NCBI GenBank assembly: GCA_963777915.1
Contig: CAVZSH010000007.1
Coordinates: 62,001-126,000 of the forward strand
Direction: 5' to 3'
Source of the DNA: CAVUPF01 sp963777915
GTDB taxonomy: Bacteria; Actinomycetota; Thermoleophilia; Solirubrobacterales; 70-9
Length of the DNA: 64,000 bases
Each line of letters opens with the position of its first letter. Within the stretch, counting starts at the first letter, position 1. The notes under the pieces are model-generated. The model worked only from the letters and a program-made list of their open reading frames with translations. It was not told where the DNA came from and ran no database searches. Both the position numbers and the translations under genes were made by a program. Positions 1-7,452 of this stretch are shown here, in pieces.

Positions 1-396
1 CCGGCCTGGCACACCAACACGATCCCGGGCTCCGCAGAAGCCCCCCTCAGCGCCGAGCACGGGACCGCGATCGGGACCGCCGCCGGCCTGGTGATCGAGA
101 TCGGCGGCCAGACTGTCTACCACGGCGGTGATACCTGCCTGTTCAGCGACATGAAGCTGATCGGCGAGCGCAACCCGATCGATATAGCGCTGCTGCCGAT
201 CGGTGGCCACTACACGATGGACCGCAATGATGCCGTGCTCGCGGCGGAGTTCGTCGGGGCCGGCACGGTGATCCCGATGCATTACGACACCTTCCCGCCG
301 ATCGAGACCGACGCCGCGGCCTTCAAGTCCGAGGTGGAGTCGAGGACCGCGGCCAAGGTAGTCGTGCTCCAGCCGGGCGAGACGCACAGGGCTTGA
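1..396 (+). CDS. UPF0173 metal-dependent hydrolase (5'-truncated by window edge)
   Basis: Only the last 131 codons are present; the frame is open from base 1. The product is a metallo-beta-lactamase-fold hydrolase of the UPF0173 (YtkL-like) family. Visible family blocks are HGGDT (metal-binding region), then PIGGHYTMD and MHYDTFPP, which carry the late His/Asp ligands. No membrane segment or signal is seen in the visible part, so it is probably cytosolic. The true substrate of this family is not established. The first metal motif (HxHxDH) lies upstream of the window and cannot be checked. Confidence 0.9.
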   Translation, partial: PAWHTNTIPGSAEAPLSAEHGTAIGTAAGLVIEIGGQTVYHGGDTCLFSDMKLIGERNPIDIALLPIGGHYTMDRNDAVLAAEFVGAGTVIPMHYDTFPPIETDAAAFKSEVESRTAAKVVVLQPGETHRA

Positions 397-407
397 GAAA
401 ACTGGCT

Positions 408-419
408 GACTGGCCAGTC
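408..419. promoter_or_regulatory. 12-bp perfect palindrome, candidate operator
   Basis: GACTGGCCAGTC is a perfect inverted repeat in the short gap before the R2-like oxidase gene, 52 bp ahead of its start and just upstream of a TAGTCT hexamer (427-432) that could be its -10. Palindromes of this kind are typical of TetR-family operators. No regulator gene is adjacent, so the assignment is inference. Confidence 0.4.
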
Positions 420-470
420 CTACTGCTAGTCTCGCCCTGACCGCACCAGCCCGAGCGAGGAGAGCAGACA

Positions 471-1397
471 GTGCAGATTAGAGAGGCATCCGGGACGCAG
501 TCGAGGACCGAGCGCGCCGACTTCCAGGCGACGGCCGATCCGGCGCTGATCGAGGCCGCCGATCGCACCGCCAACGTCAAGCTACTCACCTACGAGGAGC
601 TTTACCGGCTCTGGGAGCGTCAGCAGTGGCAGACCCAGGAGCTGGACTTCAGCCGCGACCGCGAGGACTGGCAGGAGCGGATCAGCGCCGAAGAGCGCTT
701 CCAGCGCATGTATGGGCTCTCCTCCTTCTTCATCGGCGAGCAGAAGGTGGCCGAGGAGCTCGGGCCGATCATGCGCGCCGCCCCAACCGAGGATCAGAGG
801 ATCTTCCTCTGTACTCAGATCGCCGACGAGGCGCGCCACGTCCGCTTCTTCGAGCGCTTCTACCGCGAGGTTGGCGTGCTGGAGGCCGACGGCCTCACCG
901 AGATGCTCGCCGAGACCTCCGAGCACCTCAACGAGAACTTCGGCCGCCTCTTCGACGAGATGCTGAAGAAGCGCACCGATCGCCTCTCGAGCGAACCCGA
1001 GGACTGCGAGGTACTGGTCGAGGCGATCACCCTTTACCACATGGTGATCGAGGGCATGCTGGCCCTCACCGGGCAGCACTTCATCATGGACTTCAACGAG
1101 CGAGAAGGGACGCTGCCGGCCTTCGTCGAAGGCTTTCAGAACGTCGCTCGCGACGAGCACCGCCACGTCGCCTTCGGCTCCGTCTTCCTGCGCGAGAAGG
1201 CCCACGAGGACGAGCGCTACAAGCAGGCGATCCAGCGCACCCTGGAGGAGGCGCTGCCGGTGGCCGACGGGGTGCTATCGCCGCCTTGGGCCGAGGACGT
1301 CGAGGACTGGGAGCTGTTCGGCTACTCGCTGGAGGACACCCGCAAGTTCGCCGGCACCTGCCTGATGCGCCGCCTCAAGGTGATCGGCCTCCAGTAA
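471..1397 (+). CDS. R2-like di-metal ferritin-fold oxidase (R2lox / class I RNR beta-like)
   Basis: 308-residue helical-bundle protein of the ribonucleotide-reductase R2/ferritin superfamily. All six ligands of a carboxylate-bridged di-metal site are visible: E90, E120 and H123 (DEARH), E194, E229 and H232 (DEHRH). The length and compact spacing resemble R2-like ligand-binding oxidases (about 310 aa) more than true NrdB/NrdF. No nrdA/nrdE partner lies nearby, which also argues against a reductase subunit. The GTG start is preceded by a good Shine-Dalgarno (GAGGAGAG). It appears monocistronic and converges on the sigma-factor gene. R2lox proteins assemble Mn/Fe cofactors; the physiological reaction here is unknown. 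Confidence 0.85.
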   Translation: MQIREASGTQSRTERADFQATADPALIEAADRTANVKLLTYEELYRLWERQQWQTQELDFSRDREDWQERISAEERFQRMYGLSSFFIGEQKVAEELGPIMRAAPTEDQRIFLCTQIADEARHVRFFERFYREVGVLEADGLTEMLAETSEHLNENFGRLFDEMLKKRTDRLSSEPEDCEVLVEAITLYHMVIEGMLALTGQHFIMDFNEREGTLPAFVEGFQNVARDEHRHVAFGSVFLREKAHEDERYKQAIQRTLEEALPVADGVLSPPWAEDVEDWELFGYSLEDTRKFAGTCLMRRLKVIGLQ

Positions 1398-1435
1398 GGC
1401 TCGCGGCTGCGGGCGGGTGGAAGGTTGCGCTGCGC

Positions 1436-2917
1436 TCAGGGAGCGGGAGATTCTTCTACCGGTGGGGTTGCTTCTTCGGGCGGAGTCGGGCTGACTTCCT
1501 GTTCGGGTGCCGGTTCGGCGGCGGGAGGAGAGTACGGGGTCGATTCGCCGACGGTGACTACGACTGTGCTGCCGCCGCTTGTGTGTGCGCCGGGGGCGGG
1601 GGTGGAGGGAGAGGCCCCGGTCACACCCTCCGTGGAGGGTGTCGTCGTGTCGGTCGACTGTCCCACTGCGTCGGCGGTGGCCGGGGGCGTCGAGGCTTGG
1701 TTTGTCACCGGCGGCTTGGCCGGGGGCACCGGTGCCGGGACAACCGCCGCCGTCGCTTCCGTCGGCTCGGGGGAAGGCTTAAGGACATGGGCCGGGGCGA
1801 TGGATGGGGCGGCAGATCTGCGACTGACACGGGCGATGGGCGTGCCGCGGGGGACTGGCGCCGGGTTTTCCTGGGGCTTCATCTCGACCGCGCCGGCAGT
1901 GATCACGGCCGCAGTCACCACGCCGACGGCCGCCTTGGTACCGATCGCCCCGCCGATCGCGCCGATCCCGCTGGCCGCACTGCTTCCGCTGAGTGCCGCG
2001 CCGACCGAGGAGCCGACTGCTCCGGCTCCGGTGGCGCTCGCCCCTGCCCCCGCTCCTGCGGCGCCGGCGCCTGCGGCGCTCGCTCCGGTGCCTGCCCCCG
2101 CCCCACCGAGGCCGAGCTTGGAGGCGAGGAATCCCTTCAGCGCCAGCAGTGGCCCGATCGGGGAGAGCGCCGCCAGGATCTTCTCGTTGGAGTGGACCTG
2201 CGAGCGGAAGGCGGAGCACTCCTCGCACTCGCGGATGTGTCGGCGCACCGGGCCCGAGACCTTGCGCAGCCCCTCCGCGGCCTCGGCCAGCTCGAGTCGG
2301 ACCTCACCGCAGGTCAGCAGGCGCGCCTGGCTCGCCTCGGCGAGAGAGATGCGCGCCCTCACCAGCAGCGACTTGACGGACGGCACGCTGGTGTCCATCG
2401 CCTGCGCGATCTCCTCGTAGGAGAGGGCGTCCATCTCGCGAAGCATCAGGGCGGAGCGCTGCGTCTCGGGAAGCTTGCCGACGTCGGCGAGGAGCTGGCG
2501 GAACTCCTCGCGGTTGTGGACCTTCTCTGCGGTGGAGGAGGCTTCGACGGCGGGCACCATGTCCATCGATTCCTGCGCGTCGGCGGTCGGTTTGCGCAGC
2601 TGGTTGAGGCAGCGGTTGCGGGCGATCCGGTAGAGCCAGGGCCGCAGGTTGATCTCGCGCTCGTCGGCGAGCATCGCCCTGTAGGCGTTGACGAAGACCT
2701 CCTGGAGAACGTCCTCGGCGTCCTCGGTGGAGCCCAGCATCTGGCGGCAGAAGCCGAGTAGGCGGCCCTGGTAGCGATCGACGATCGTCTCGAAGGCGCC
2801 GGCGTTGCCGCTGCGGGCCATCGAGATCAGTCGCGCGTCGCCCTGCAGCTTGAGCAGCGGTGAGCGCCGGGCTAGCAGTCCGCGTTGACTGGCGTGTGTT
2901 AGTGCGGATGCCTCCAA
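1436..2917 (-). CDS. ECF-type sigma factor fused to zinc-binding anti-sigma-like and transmembrane tail
   Basis: 493 residues if started at TTG 2917, which has GGAG 7 nt upstream; longer upstream starts would run through tRNA-Leu and are rejected. Sigma region 2 spans about residues 38-98 (EDAEDVLQEVF, RPWLYRIARN), region 4 about 149-192 (LPETQRSALMLREM, LSYEEIAQAM). An H-x3-C-x2-C zinc motif (H227, C231, C234) like those of ZAS anti-sigma factors follows. Then come an Ala/Gly-rich linker, a hydrophobic segment at about 322-344 and a roughly 150-residue Pro/Thr/Ser-rich tail. The layout suggests a sigma factor tethered to the membrane by its own anti-sigma module, with the tail outside; release mechanism unknown. 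Confidence 0.85.
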   Translation of the reverse strand: MEASALTHASQRGLLARRSPLLKLQGDARLISMARSGNAGAFETIVDRYQGRLLGFCRQMLGSTEDAEDVLQEVFVNAYRAMLADEREINLRPWLYRIARNRCLNQLRKPTADAQESMDMVPAVEASSTAEKVHNREEFRQLLADVGKLPETQRSALMLREMDALSYEEIAQAMDTSVPSVKSLLVRARISLAEASQARLLTCGEVRLELAEAAEGLRKVSGPVRRHIRECEECSAFRSQVHSNEKILAALSPIGPLLALKGFLASKLGLGGAGAGTGASAAGAGAAGAGAGASATGAGAVGSSVGAALSGSSAASGIGAIGGAIGTKAAVGVVTAAVITAGAVEMKPQENPAPVPRGTPIARVSRRSAAPSIAPAHVLKPSPEPTEATAAVVPAPVPPAKPPVTNQASTPPATADAVGQSTDTTTPSTEGVTGASPSTPAPGAHTSGGSTVVVTVGESTPYSPPAAEPAPEQEVSPTPPEEATPPVEESPAP

Positions 2918-3038
2918 GCTTTCTCTCCAGGGAAGGCGTTGTTTCCTGTACCTAGAGACACCGTACCAGCGTGGTAGTTGCGCTCCAAGGCAAATTCTTG
3001 TTCTTTTGAGCGTGCTCGCACGGGGATACCATCGCTCT

Positions 3039-3124
3039 GCCCGGGTGGCGAAACTGGCAAAAGCGGCGCCCTTAAAAGGCGCTGCCCCCTCGGGGGCTTG
3101 CGGGTTCGAGTCCCGCCCCGGGCA
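3039..3124 (+). tRNA. tRNA-Leu (anticodon TAA)
   Basis: 86-nt class II tRNA. The 7-bp acceptor stem GCCCGGG/CCCGGGC, the anticodon stem GCGCC/GGCGC with loop CTTAAAA (anticodon at 3073-3075), a long GC-rich variable arm and the T arm GCGGG-TTCGAGT-CCCGC all pair. The discriminator is A and CCA is not encoded. It lies 21 bp before the ThDP enzyme gene and is divergent from the sigma-factor gene. Confidence 0.97.
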
Positions 3125-3145
3125 CTCTCGGTAGGCTCGCCCCCG

Positions 3146-4759
3146 ATGGAGCACGGGGGGCGCATTGTCGCGAAAGCTCTGAGGTCGAGGGGCGTCAGCC
3201 ATCTTTTCACGCTGTCCGGGGGGCACCTGTTCTCGATCTATGACGGCTGTCGCGAAGAGGGGATCGAGATCGTTGACGTGCGCCATGAGCAGTCAGCCGC
3301 GTTTGCCGCGGAGGGGTTCGCAAAGGCGACCCGGCGCCTCGGTGTTGCCGCCTTGACGGCGGGGCCAGGGGTGACCAACGGGATCAGCGCGATCGCAGGC
3401 GCGCAGGCGAATGGCTCGCCGATCTGTGTGCTGGGCGGACGAGCGCCGGAGATGCGCTGGGGCTCGGGCTCCCTACAGGAGATCGACCACCTGCCATTTG
3501 TCTCGCCGTTGGTCAAGGCGGCGGAGACTGTGAAGGAGCCGGGACGGATTGCGGGGATGACCGCGACGGCGCTTGACTTTGCGATCGAGGCGCCCAGCGG
3601 CCCGACCTTCCTCGACTACCCGCTCGACGTTGTCTTCAGCGAGGCCGAGTCGGAGGTCCCTGCACGACCTGCGGTCCCCGCGGCAAGCCCCGCTGAGGGG
3701 GTTGATGAGGCGGCGGCGCTGCTGGCGGCGGCCGAGCGCCCGGCGATCATGGCCGGCACCGGTCTCTACTGGTCTCACGGAGAGGGGGAGCTTCGTCTCC
3801 TCGCCGAGGCGCTCGGCATCCCAGTGTTCCTAAACGGCCTCGGCCGCGGCTGCCTGCCGGCTGATCACGAGCTCGTCTTCAGCCGCGCCCGCGGCGCCGG
3901 GCTGAAAGGCGCCGACGTGGCACTCCTCGTCGGCGTTCCGATCGACTTCCGGCTCGGCTTCGGTGCCAGCTTTGGCGCGGAGACGAAGATCGTTCGGCTC
4001 GACGTCGCCCCAAACGGTCTGACCGCGAACCGCTCCCCACAACTCGACCTGGTCGGCGACGTCGCGGCGAGCTTGGCCGCGATCCGCGCCTTGGCCCCCA
4101 GCCTCAACCCCGACAGCAGACCCTGGCTCGCGGCATTGCGCGCGGTCGAGGAGGAGAAGCGTGAGGAGGAGCAGGGTGAGCTCGAGGACCCGCGCTCGCC
4201 CCTGCACCCCGTCCGCGTATACAAGGAGCTTGGCGAGGTGCTGGACCGCGACGCGATCGTGGTTGGCGATGGCGGTGACTTCGTCTCCTATGCGGGGCGC
4301 TTCATCGACACCTATGAGCCCGGCTGCTGGATGGACCCGGGCCCGTTCGGTTGCCTTGGGGCCGGCCCCGGCCAAGCGATTGGCGCCAAGCTCGCCCACC
4401 CCGACCGCCAGGTATGCCTCCTGCTTGGCGACGGCGCTTTCGGCTTCGCAGGGGTTGAGTTCGACACAATGGCGCGTCACGGGCTCGGCGTGGTAGGCGT
4501 GGTGGGCAACAACGGGATCTGGGCGCTGGAGCATCACCCGATGAAATTCCTCTACGGCTACTCGGTCGCGGCCGAACTGCGGCCCGAAACCCGTTATGAC
4601 CAGATGGTCGAATCGCTTGGCTGTGACGGCGTCCTGGTACGCGAGCCGGGCGAGCTGCGACCGGCGCTCGAGCGCGCCTTCGAGTCGGGGCGTCCAACCC
4701 TGGTGAACATCCTTACGGATCCCGAGGTCGTCTACCCGCGCAAGTCGAATTTGGCTTAG
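3146..4759 (+). CDS. Thiamine-diphosphate-dependent enzyme, acetolactate-synthase-like
   Basis: 537-residue ThDP enzyme with the three-domain plan of acetolactate synthase and oxalyl-CoA decarboxylase. E48 in VRHEQSAAFAAEG matches the cofactor-activating glutamate. The C-terminal domain has the ThDP/Mg motif GDG (428-430) ending in NN about 27 residues later. ATG 3146 is chosen because earlier in-frame starts would include tRNA-Leu; a TAGGCT hexamer at 3132-3137 could serve as -10 for a leaderless message. No small regulatory subunit (ilvN) or branched-chain genes are adjacent, so a biosynthetic IlvB role is doubtful. Exact substrate unknown. Confidence 0.85.
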   Translation: MEHGGRIVAKALRSRGVSHLFTLSGGHLFSIYDGCREEGIEIVDVRHEQSAAFAAEGFAKATRRLGVAALTAGPGVTNGISAIAGAQANGSPICVLGGRAPEMRWGSGSLQEIDHLPFVSPLVKAAETVKEPGRIAGMTATALDFAIEAPSGPTFLDYPLDVVFSEAESEVPARPAVPAASPAEGVDEAAALLAAAERPAIMAGTGLYWSHGEGELRLLAEALGIPVFLNGLGRGCLPADHELVFSRARGAGLKGADVALLVGVPIDFRLGFGASFGAETKIVRLDVAPNGLTANRSPQLDLVGDVAASLAAIRALAPSLNPDSRPWLAALRAVEEEKREEEQGELEDPRSPLHPVRVYKELGEVLDRDAIVVGDGGDFVSYAGRFIDTYEPGCWMDPGPFGCLGAGPGQAIGAKLAHPDRQVCLLLGDGAFGFAGVEFDTMARHGLGVVGVVGNNGIWALEHHPMKFLYGYSVAAELRPETRYDQMVESLGCDGVLVREPGELRPALERAFESGRPTLVNILTDPEVVYPRKSNLA

Positions 4760-5170
4760 GAAAGACGAATCCGCCATTTGACGGGCGGTCGGTAGCGCCT
4801 GAACGTGAATCGGCCGCCCTTATCGAGGCGGCCGATTCAGGCTGGTCCCTCAGGACGGGCAGGGGTACGTCTTCAGGGACCATGTATTCGATGGGCCCAG
4901 ACGGCGGGAGGCGCCATGATGCGGCAATCGCCCGAACCCTGTGCCGGAGGTCTTGATAGGGATCGCTCCCTACCTCTTCCCCGGTGCGACAAATTATCGG
5001 CCCGCCTGTCCGATTCGTCTAGGTGCCCTTTTACGCGTCACTCAAAAGTAGGTAATTGAGAGCTACCGAATTTTATGGGTTCGAAGATCGGCTTAACCCA
5101 GATGTCCCGCCGCATCCGGCCAGCCTGTCCATCGAGTCCTCAGGACTTCCACCGGACCCCATTGCCGTAG
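4760..5170. other. Gene-free interval with two tandem hairpins
   Basis: About 410 bp between the ThDP gene and ppx, which converge. Short ORFs here lack ribosome sites and family resemblance. Besides the 13-bp hairpin at 4806-4839, a second inverted repeat, TGGTCCCT (4843-4850) with AGGGACCA (4875-4882), follows at once. Base composition is visibly less GC-rich after about 4960. A structured RNA or a decayed insertion are both possible; nothing decisive is seen. Confidence 0.4.
4806..4839. terminator. Perfect 13-bp stem hairpin, probable terminator
   Basis: The arms TGAATCGGCCGCC (4806-4818) and GGCGGCCGATTCA (4827-4839) are perfect complements around an 8-nt loop, 47 bp after the ThDP enzyme stop. 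There is no T tract, as is common for actinobacterial terminators. Confidence 0.55.
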
Positions 5171-6109
5171 TTATCCGCAATCTAAAGCGGCGGAGATGGC
5201 AGTTCCGTAGAGGATGTCGTGCTCTGAGACCTCGATCTCGTCGAGACCGAAAGCCCGCATCGTCTCGACCAGGATCACGACCCCGGCGACAATCGTGGGG
5301 GCGCGATCGGGATGCAGGCCGGCGATCTCGACCCGCTCGGCCAGGGGGGCCGAGGCGAGTCGCGAGAGCATCCGCTGAATCGAGGGGAGGGAGAGCCGGT
5401 GCCTGTGGACTCGCACGGGGTCGTATGGGTCGAGTTCCATTTCGATCGCTGCCAGCGAGGTGGGAGTGCCGGCAACCGCGATCCCGGCACTGGCCTCCGG
5501 TCTGACCTCGCTCCCCGAGATCGCGCCCCCGATCAGTCCCCGCACGTCGGTAGCGAGTGCCTCGAGCTCGACCGCGGCGGGCGGGTCGGAGGTGAGGTGC
5601 CGCTCGGTGTGGCGGACGACGCCGGCCTGTAAGGAGGCATGGAAGGAGATCTCGGCTTCAGCGCCGACGATCAGCTCGGTAGAGCCCCCGCCGATGTCGA
5701 CCACCAGGGTTGGCTCGGCCGGGGGGTGCTCGGAGCTGGCGCCGAGGTAGGTGAGCCGTGCCTCTTCCTCTCCGTCGAGCACCCGGGCCGAGAGCGCGAA
5801 CCGCTCTCGCAGCTCTGCGACGAACGCGCCCCCGTTGGTGGCGTCGCGGACGGCGCTGGTGGCGATCGCCTCGACCGAAGCGATACCCGCCTCTCGGTAG
5901 ATGGCAACGTAGTCGGCGATCGCCTCACAGGCGGCCTCGATCGCCTCTGCCGAGAGCTGCCCGGTGAGGTCAACACCGCGGCCGAGGCGTGTGACTCTGC
6001 TGCGTCGTTCGATCTCCGTGACCCGGTCGCCGGCGACTTCGGCGATCAGCAGCCGCGCCGAGTTGGTGCCGATGTCGATCACCGCGACCCTTTGGGCGTC
6101 CCCGCTCAT
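5171..6109 (-). CDS. ppx: Exopolyphosphatase / Ppx-GppA phosphatase
   Basis: 312-residue short-form Ppx/GppA enzyme of the actin-like ATPase superfamily. It hydrolyses terminal phosphates from polyphosphate, and related enzymes act on pppGpp. DIGTNSARLL near the N-terminus and DIGGGSTEL near residue 130 are the two phosphate-binding loops; the catalytic-acid region EEEARLTYLGA lies between. The C-terminal HD domain of E. coli-type Ppx is absent, as usual in actinobacteria. ATG 6109 is preferred to an upstream in-frame start because a TAGAGT hexamer (minus strand, 6120-6125) sits 10 nt before it, consistent with a leaderless message. Divergent from tRNA-fMet. Confidence 0.92.
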   Translation of the reverse strand: MSGDAQRVAVIDIGTNSARLLIAEVAGDRVTEIERRSRVTRLGRGVDLTGQLSAEAIEAACEAIADYVAIYREAGIASVEAIATSAVRDATNGGAFVAELRERFALSARVLDGEEEARLTYLGASSEHPPAEPTLVVDIGGGSTELIVGAEAEISFHASLQAGVVRHTERHLTSDPPAAVELEALATDVRGLIGGAISGSEVRPEASAGIAVAGTPTSLAAIEMELDPYDPVRVHRHRLSLPSIQRMLSRLASAPLAERVEIAGLHPDRAPTIVAGVVILVETMRAFGLDEIEVSEHDILYGTAISAALDCG

Positions 6110-6209
6110 GAGGCCCGGCACTCTAGACAGCGCCGACTCGCCCGCGTCCCTGCGCCGGCATCTCAACCACCTACCGGCAGGCCTCTCGTTGCTAGCATGG
6201 ATGTACCGA

Positions 6210-6283
<74 letters not shown>

Positions 6284-6284
6284 T

Positions 6285-6317
6285 AAAAAAAGGGTCTGCA
6301 TAGCAGACCCTTTTTTC
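6285..6317 (+). terminator. Intrinsic terminator after tRNA-fMet
   Basis: GGGTCTGC (6292-6299) pairs with GCAGACCC (6303-6310) across an ATA loop; flanking A7 and T6 runs extend the stem. A classic rho-independent terminator usable from both strands, so it could also stop antisense transcripts. Confidence 0.93.
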
Positions 6318-6504
6318 TGCTCAGAGCCGATCGGTTTCCCGGGCTCTCCAGTTGGTCGACTTCCGAGCGCACGACCCGAGTCCGTCTTGCACCGGATGCA
6401 ACGGACGCGCCTCGCCCTGCAGTCCGTCGATATCCGGCAAGGGTCATTCGGAGCACCTGTGCGCCATCTCCTCGGGTTTCCTCTACACTGCCGCGCTTGA
6501 ACAA

Positions 6505-6632
6505 CCGGTAAGCCGAATCCGAGGCTCTCGTAGAGCCTTGGAGCGGGGGAACCAATAGACACAGGGGCGAACCCACGAGTGGGGGCGCAGGCTCCTTCAG
6601 CGCCAGCCCGACAGCTAACCCCGCAGGCCGAC
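6505..6632 (+). promoter_or_regulatory. c-di-AMP riboswitch (ydaO/yuaA type)
   Basis: The leader matches the conserved core of ydaO-yuaA RNAs: GCGGGGGAACCAA (6543-6555), GGGGCGAA (6564-6571), and the 3' block GACAGCTAACCCCGCAGGC (6610-6628) that closes the P1 helix with GCC near 6512. It ends about 2 nt before the Shine-Dalgarno of the NlpC/P60-like gene. In actinobacteria this class commonly precedes cell-wall hydrolase genes and switches them off when c-di-AMP is high. Boundaries are approximate. Confidence 0.88.
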
Positions 6633-6645
6633 AGAGGAGACTGGT

Positions 6646-7275
6646 TTGCGGTTTTTGCGAAGCGAGCTGAAGGCGGGAGCATGTGCTTTTGCGGTGACGG
6701 TGGCGGTGGCCTCGGCGCCAGCCTTGGCGGATGCTGCCTCGGGAGGCGGCTTGAGCCCTTCGCCGGGCTCGAATTCGGCGCCCTCTGAATCGCCGGTCAC
6801 GCCGTGCTCGCCGGACTCCGGCGGAATGGCCAACTCCACAGATGGCTGCGCTCCGGTCCAAAAGGCCCGCCTCATCGATGGTGAAGCGATTGCTCCACCC
6901 GACGCTCCCACCGCGGTCAAGGCGGTGATTGCCGCCGCCGACGCGATTCGCACCACGCCCTACATATGGGGGGGCGGCCACCTCCGGTGGTTGTCTCGCG
7001 GATATGACTGCTCCGGCGCGGTCAGCTTTGCCTTGCACGGAGGCGACTTCCTCAGCTCGCCGCTTGTCTCTGGGCAGATGATGCACTGGGGCCGCCCCGG
7101 GAAGGGACGCTGGATCACCGTCTACGCAAGTCCTGTCCACGCTTTTGCGGTAATCGCCGGCCGGCGCTGGGACACCGTCGGCGACCCCCTCGGAATCACA
7201 GGCCCGCGCTGGCATCCCTCAATGGCGGGAGACACTACGACCGGCTTTGTCGCCCGCCACCCGGCGGGCTATTGA
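6646..7275 (+). CDS. Secreted NlpC/P60-like peptidoglycan hydrolase
   Basis: 209 residues. A signal peptide (about 1-30, ending ALADAAS) is followed by a Ser/Pro-rich linker and an NlpC/P60-like catalytic domain from about residue 95. C122 in YDCSGAVSF is the probable nucleophile and H165 in VHAFAV the probable base. The TTG start has AGAGGAGA 5-12 nt upstream. The domain matches the C-terminus of the protein at 26161-27405 almost block for block (PYIWGGGH, DCSGAVSFALHGG, GRWITVYA, ARHP.GY). The c-di-AMP riboswitch upstream implies control by that second messenger. It should act outside the cell on peptidoglycan peptides. Confidence 0.85.
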   Translation: MRFLRSELKAGACAFAVTVAVASAPALADAASGGGLSPSPGSNSAPSESPVTPCSPDSGGMANSTDGCAPVQKARLIDGEAIAPPDAPTAVKAVIAAADAIRTTPYIWGGGHLRWLSRGYDCSGAVSFALHGGDFLSSPLVSGQMMHWGRPGKGRWITVYASPVHAFAVIAGRRWDTVGDPLGITGPRWHPSMAGDTTTGFVARHPAGY

Positions 7276-7322
7276 GTCAGCTCAAGAGGGCGGCACGGTC
7301 CCGACGGCTGAGATGCGATGCC

Positions 7323-7347
7323 GTCAAGATCACGGGATGTCAAGATC
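7323..7347. repeat. Tandem GTCAAGATC direct repeats
   Basis: Two identical 9-mers start 16 bp apart (7323 and 7339) in the 177-bp gap before the LCP gene. They could be half-sites for a regulator of that gene, but they are short and may be chance. Confidence 0.25.
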
Positions 7348-7452
7348 CCTAGAGAGCGGGCTGCGGATCCTCGACCGTAGCGATCTGCAGTCCCAGCCCC
7401 TGGGAGGCGCGACAACATTCTGGAGGTGCTGTTCGAAGTGGAGGCATGAAGA

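Noticed and set aside
626..2761. 711-codon plus-strand ORF across the R2 and sigma genes
   Set aside because: Overlaps two real genes in other frames; product is Arg/Gly/Ala-rich with no family match and no ribosome site.
2978..3145. Longer N-terminus for the ThDP enzyme
   Set aside because: Would include tRNA-Leu; the family starts at EHGGRIVAKAL right after ATG 3146.
2918..3286. Longer N-terminus for the sigma factor
   Set aside because: It would read through tRNA-Leu on the opposite strand and adds unconserved residues; TTG 2917 has a good Shine-Dalgarno.
4805..5059. 84-codon plus ORF in the gap before ppx
   Set aside because: Begins inside the terminator hairpin, no ribosome site, no recognisable fold.
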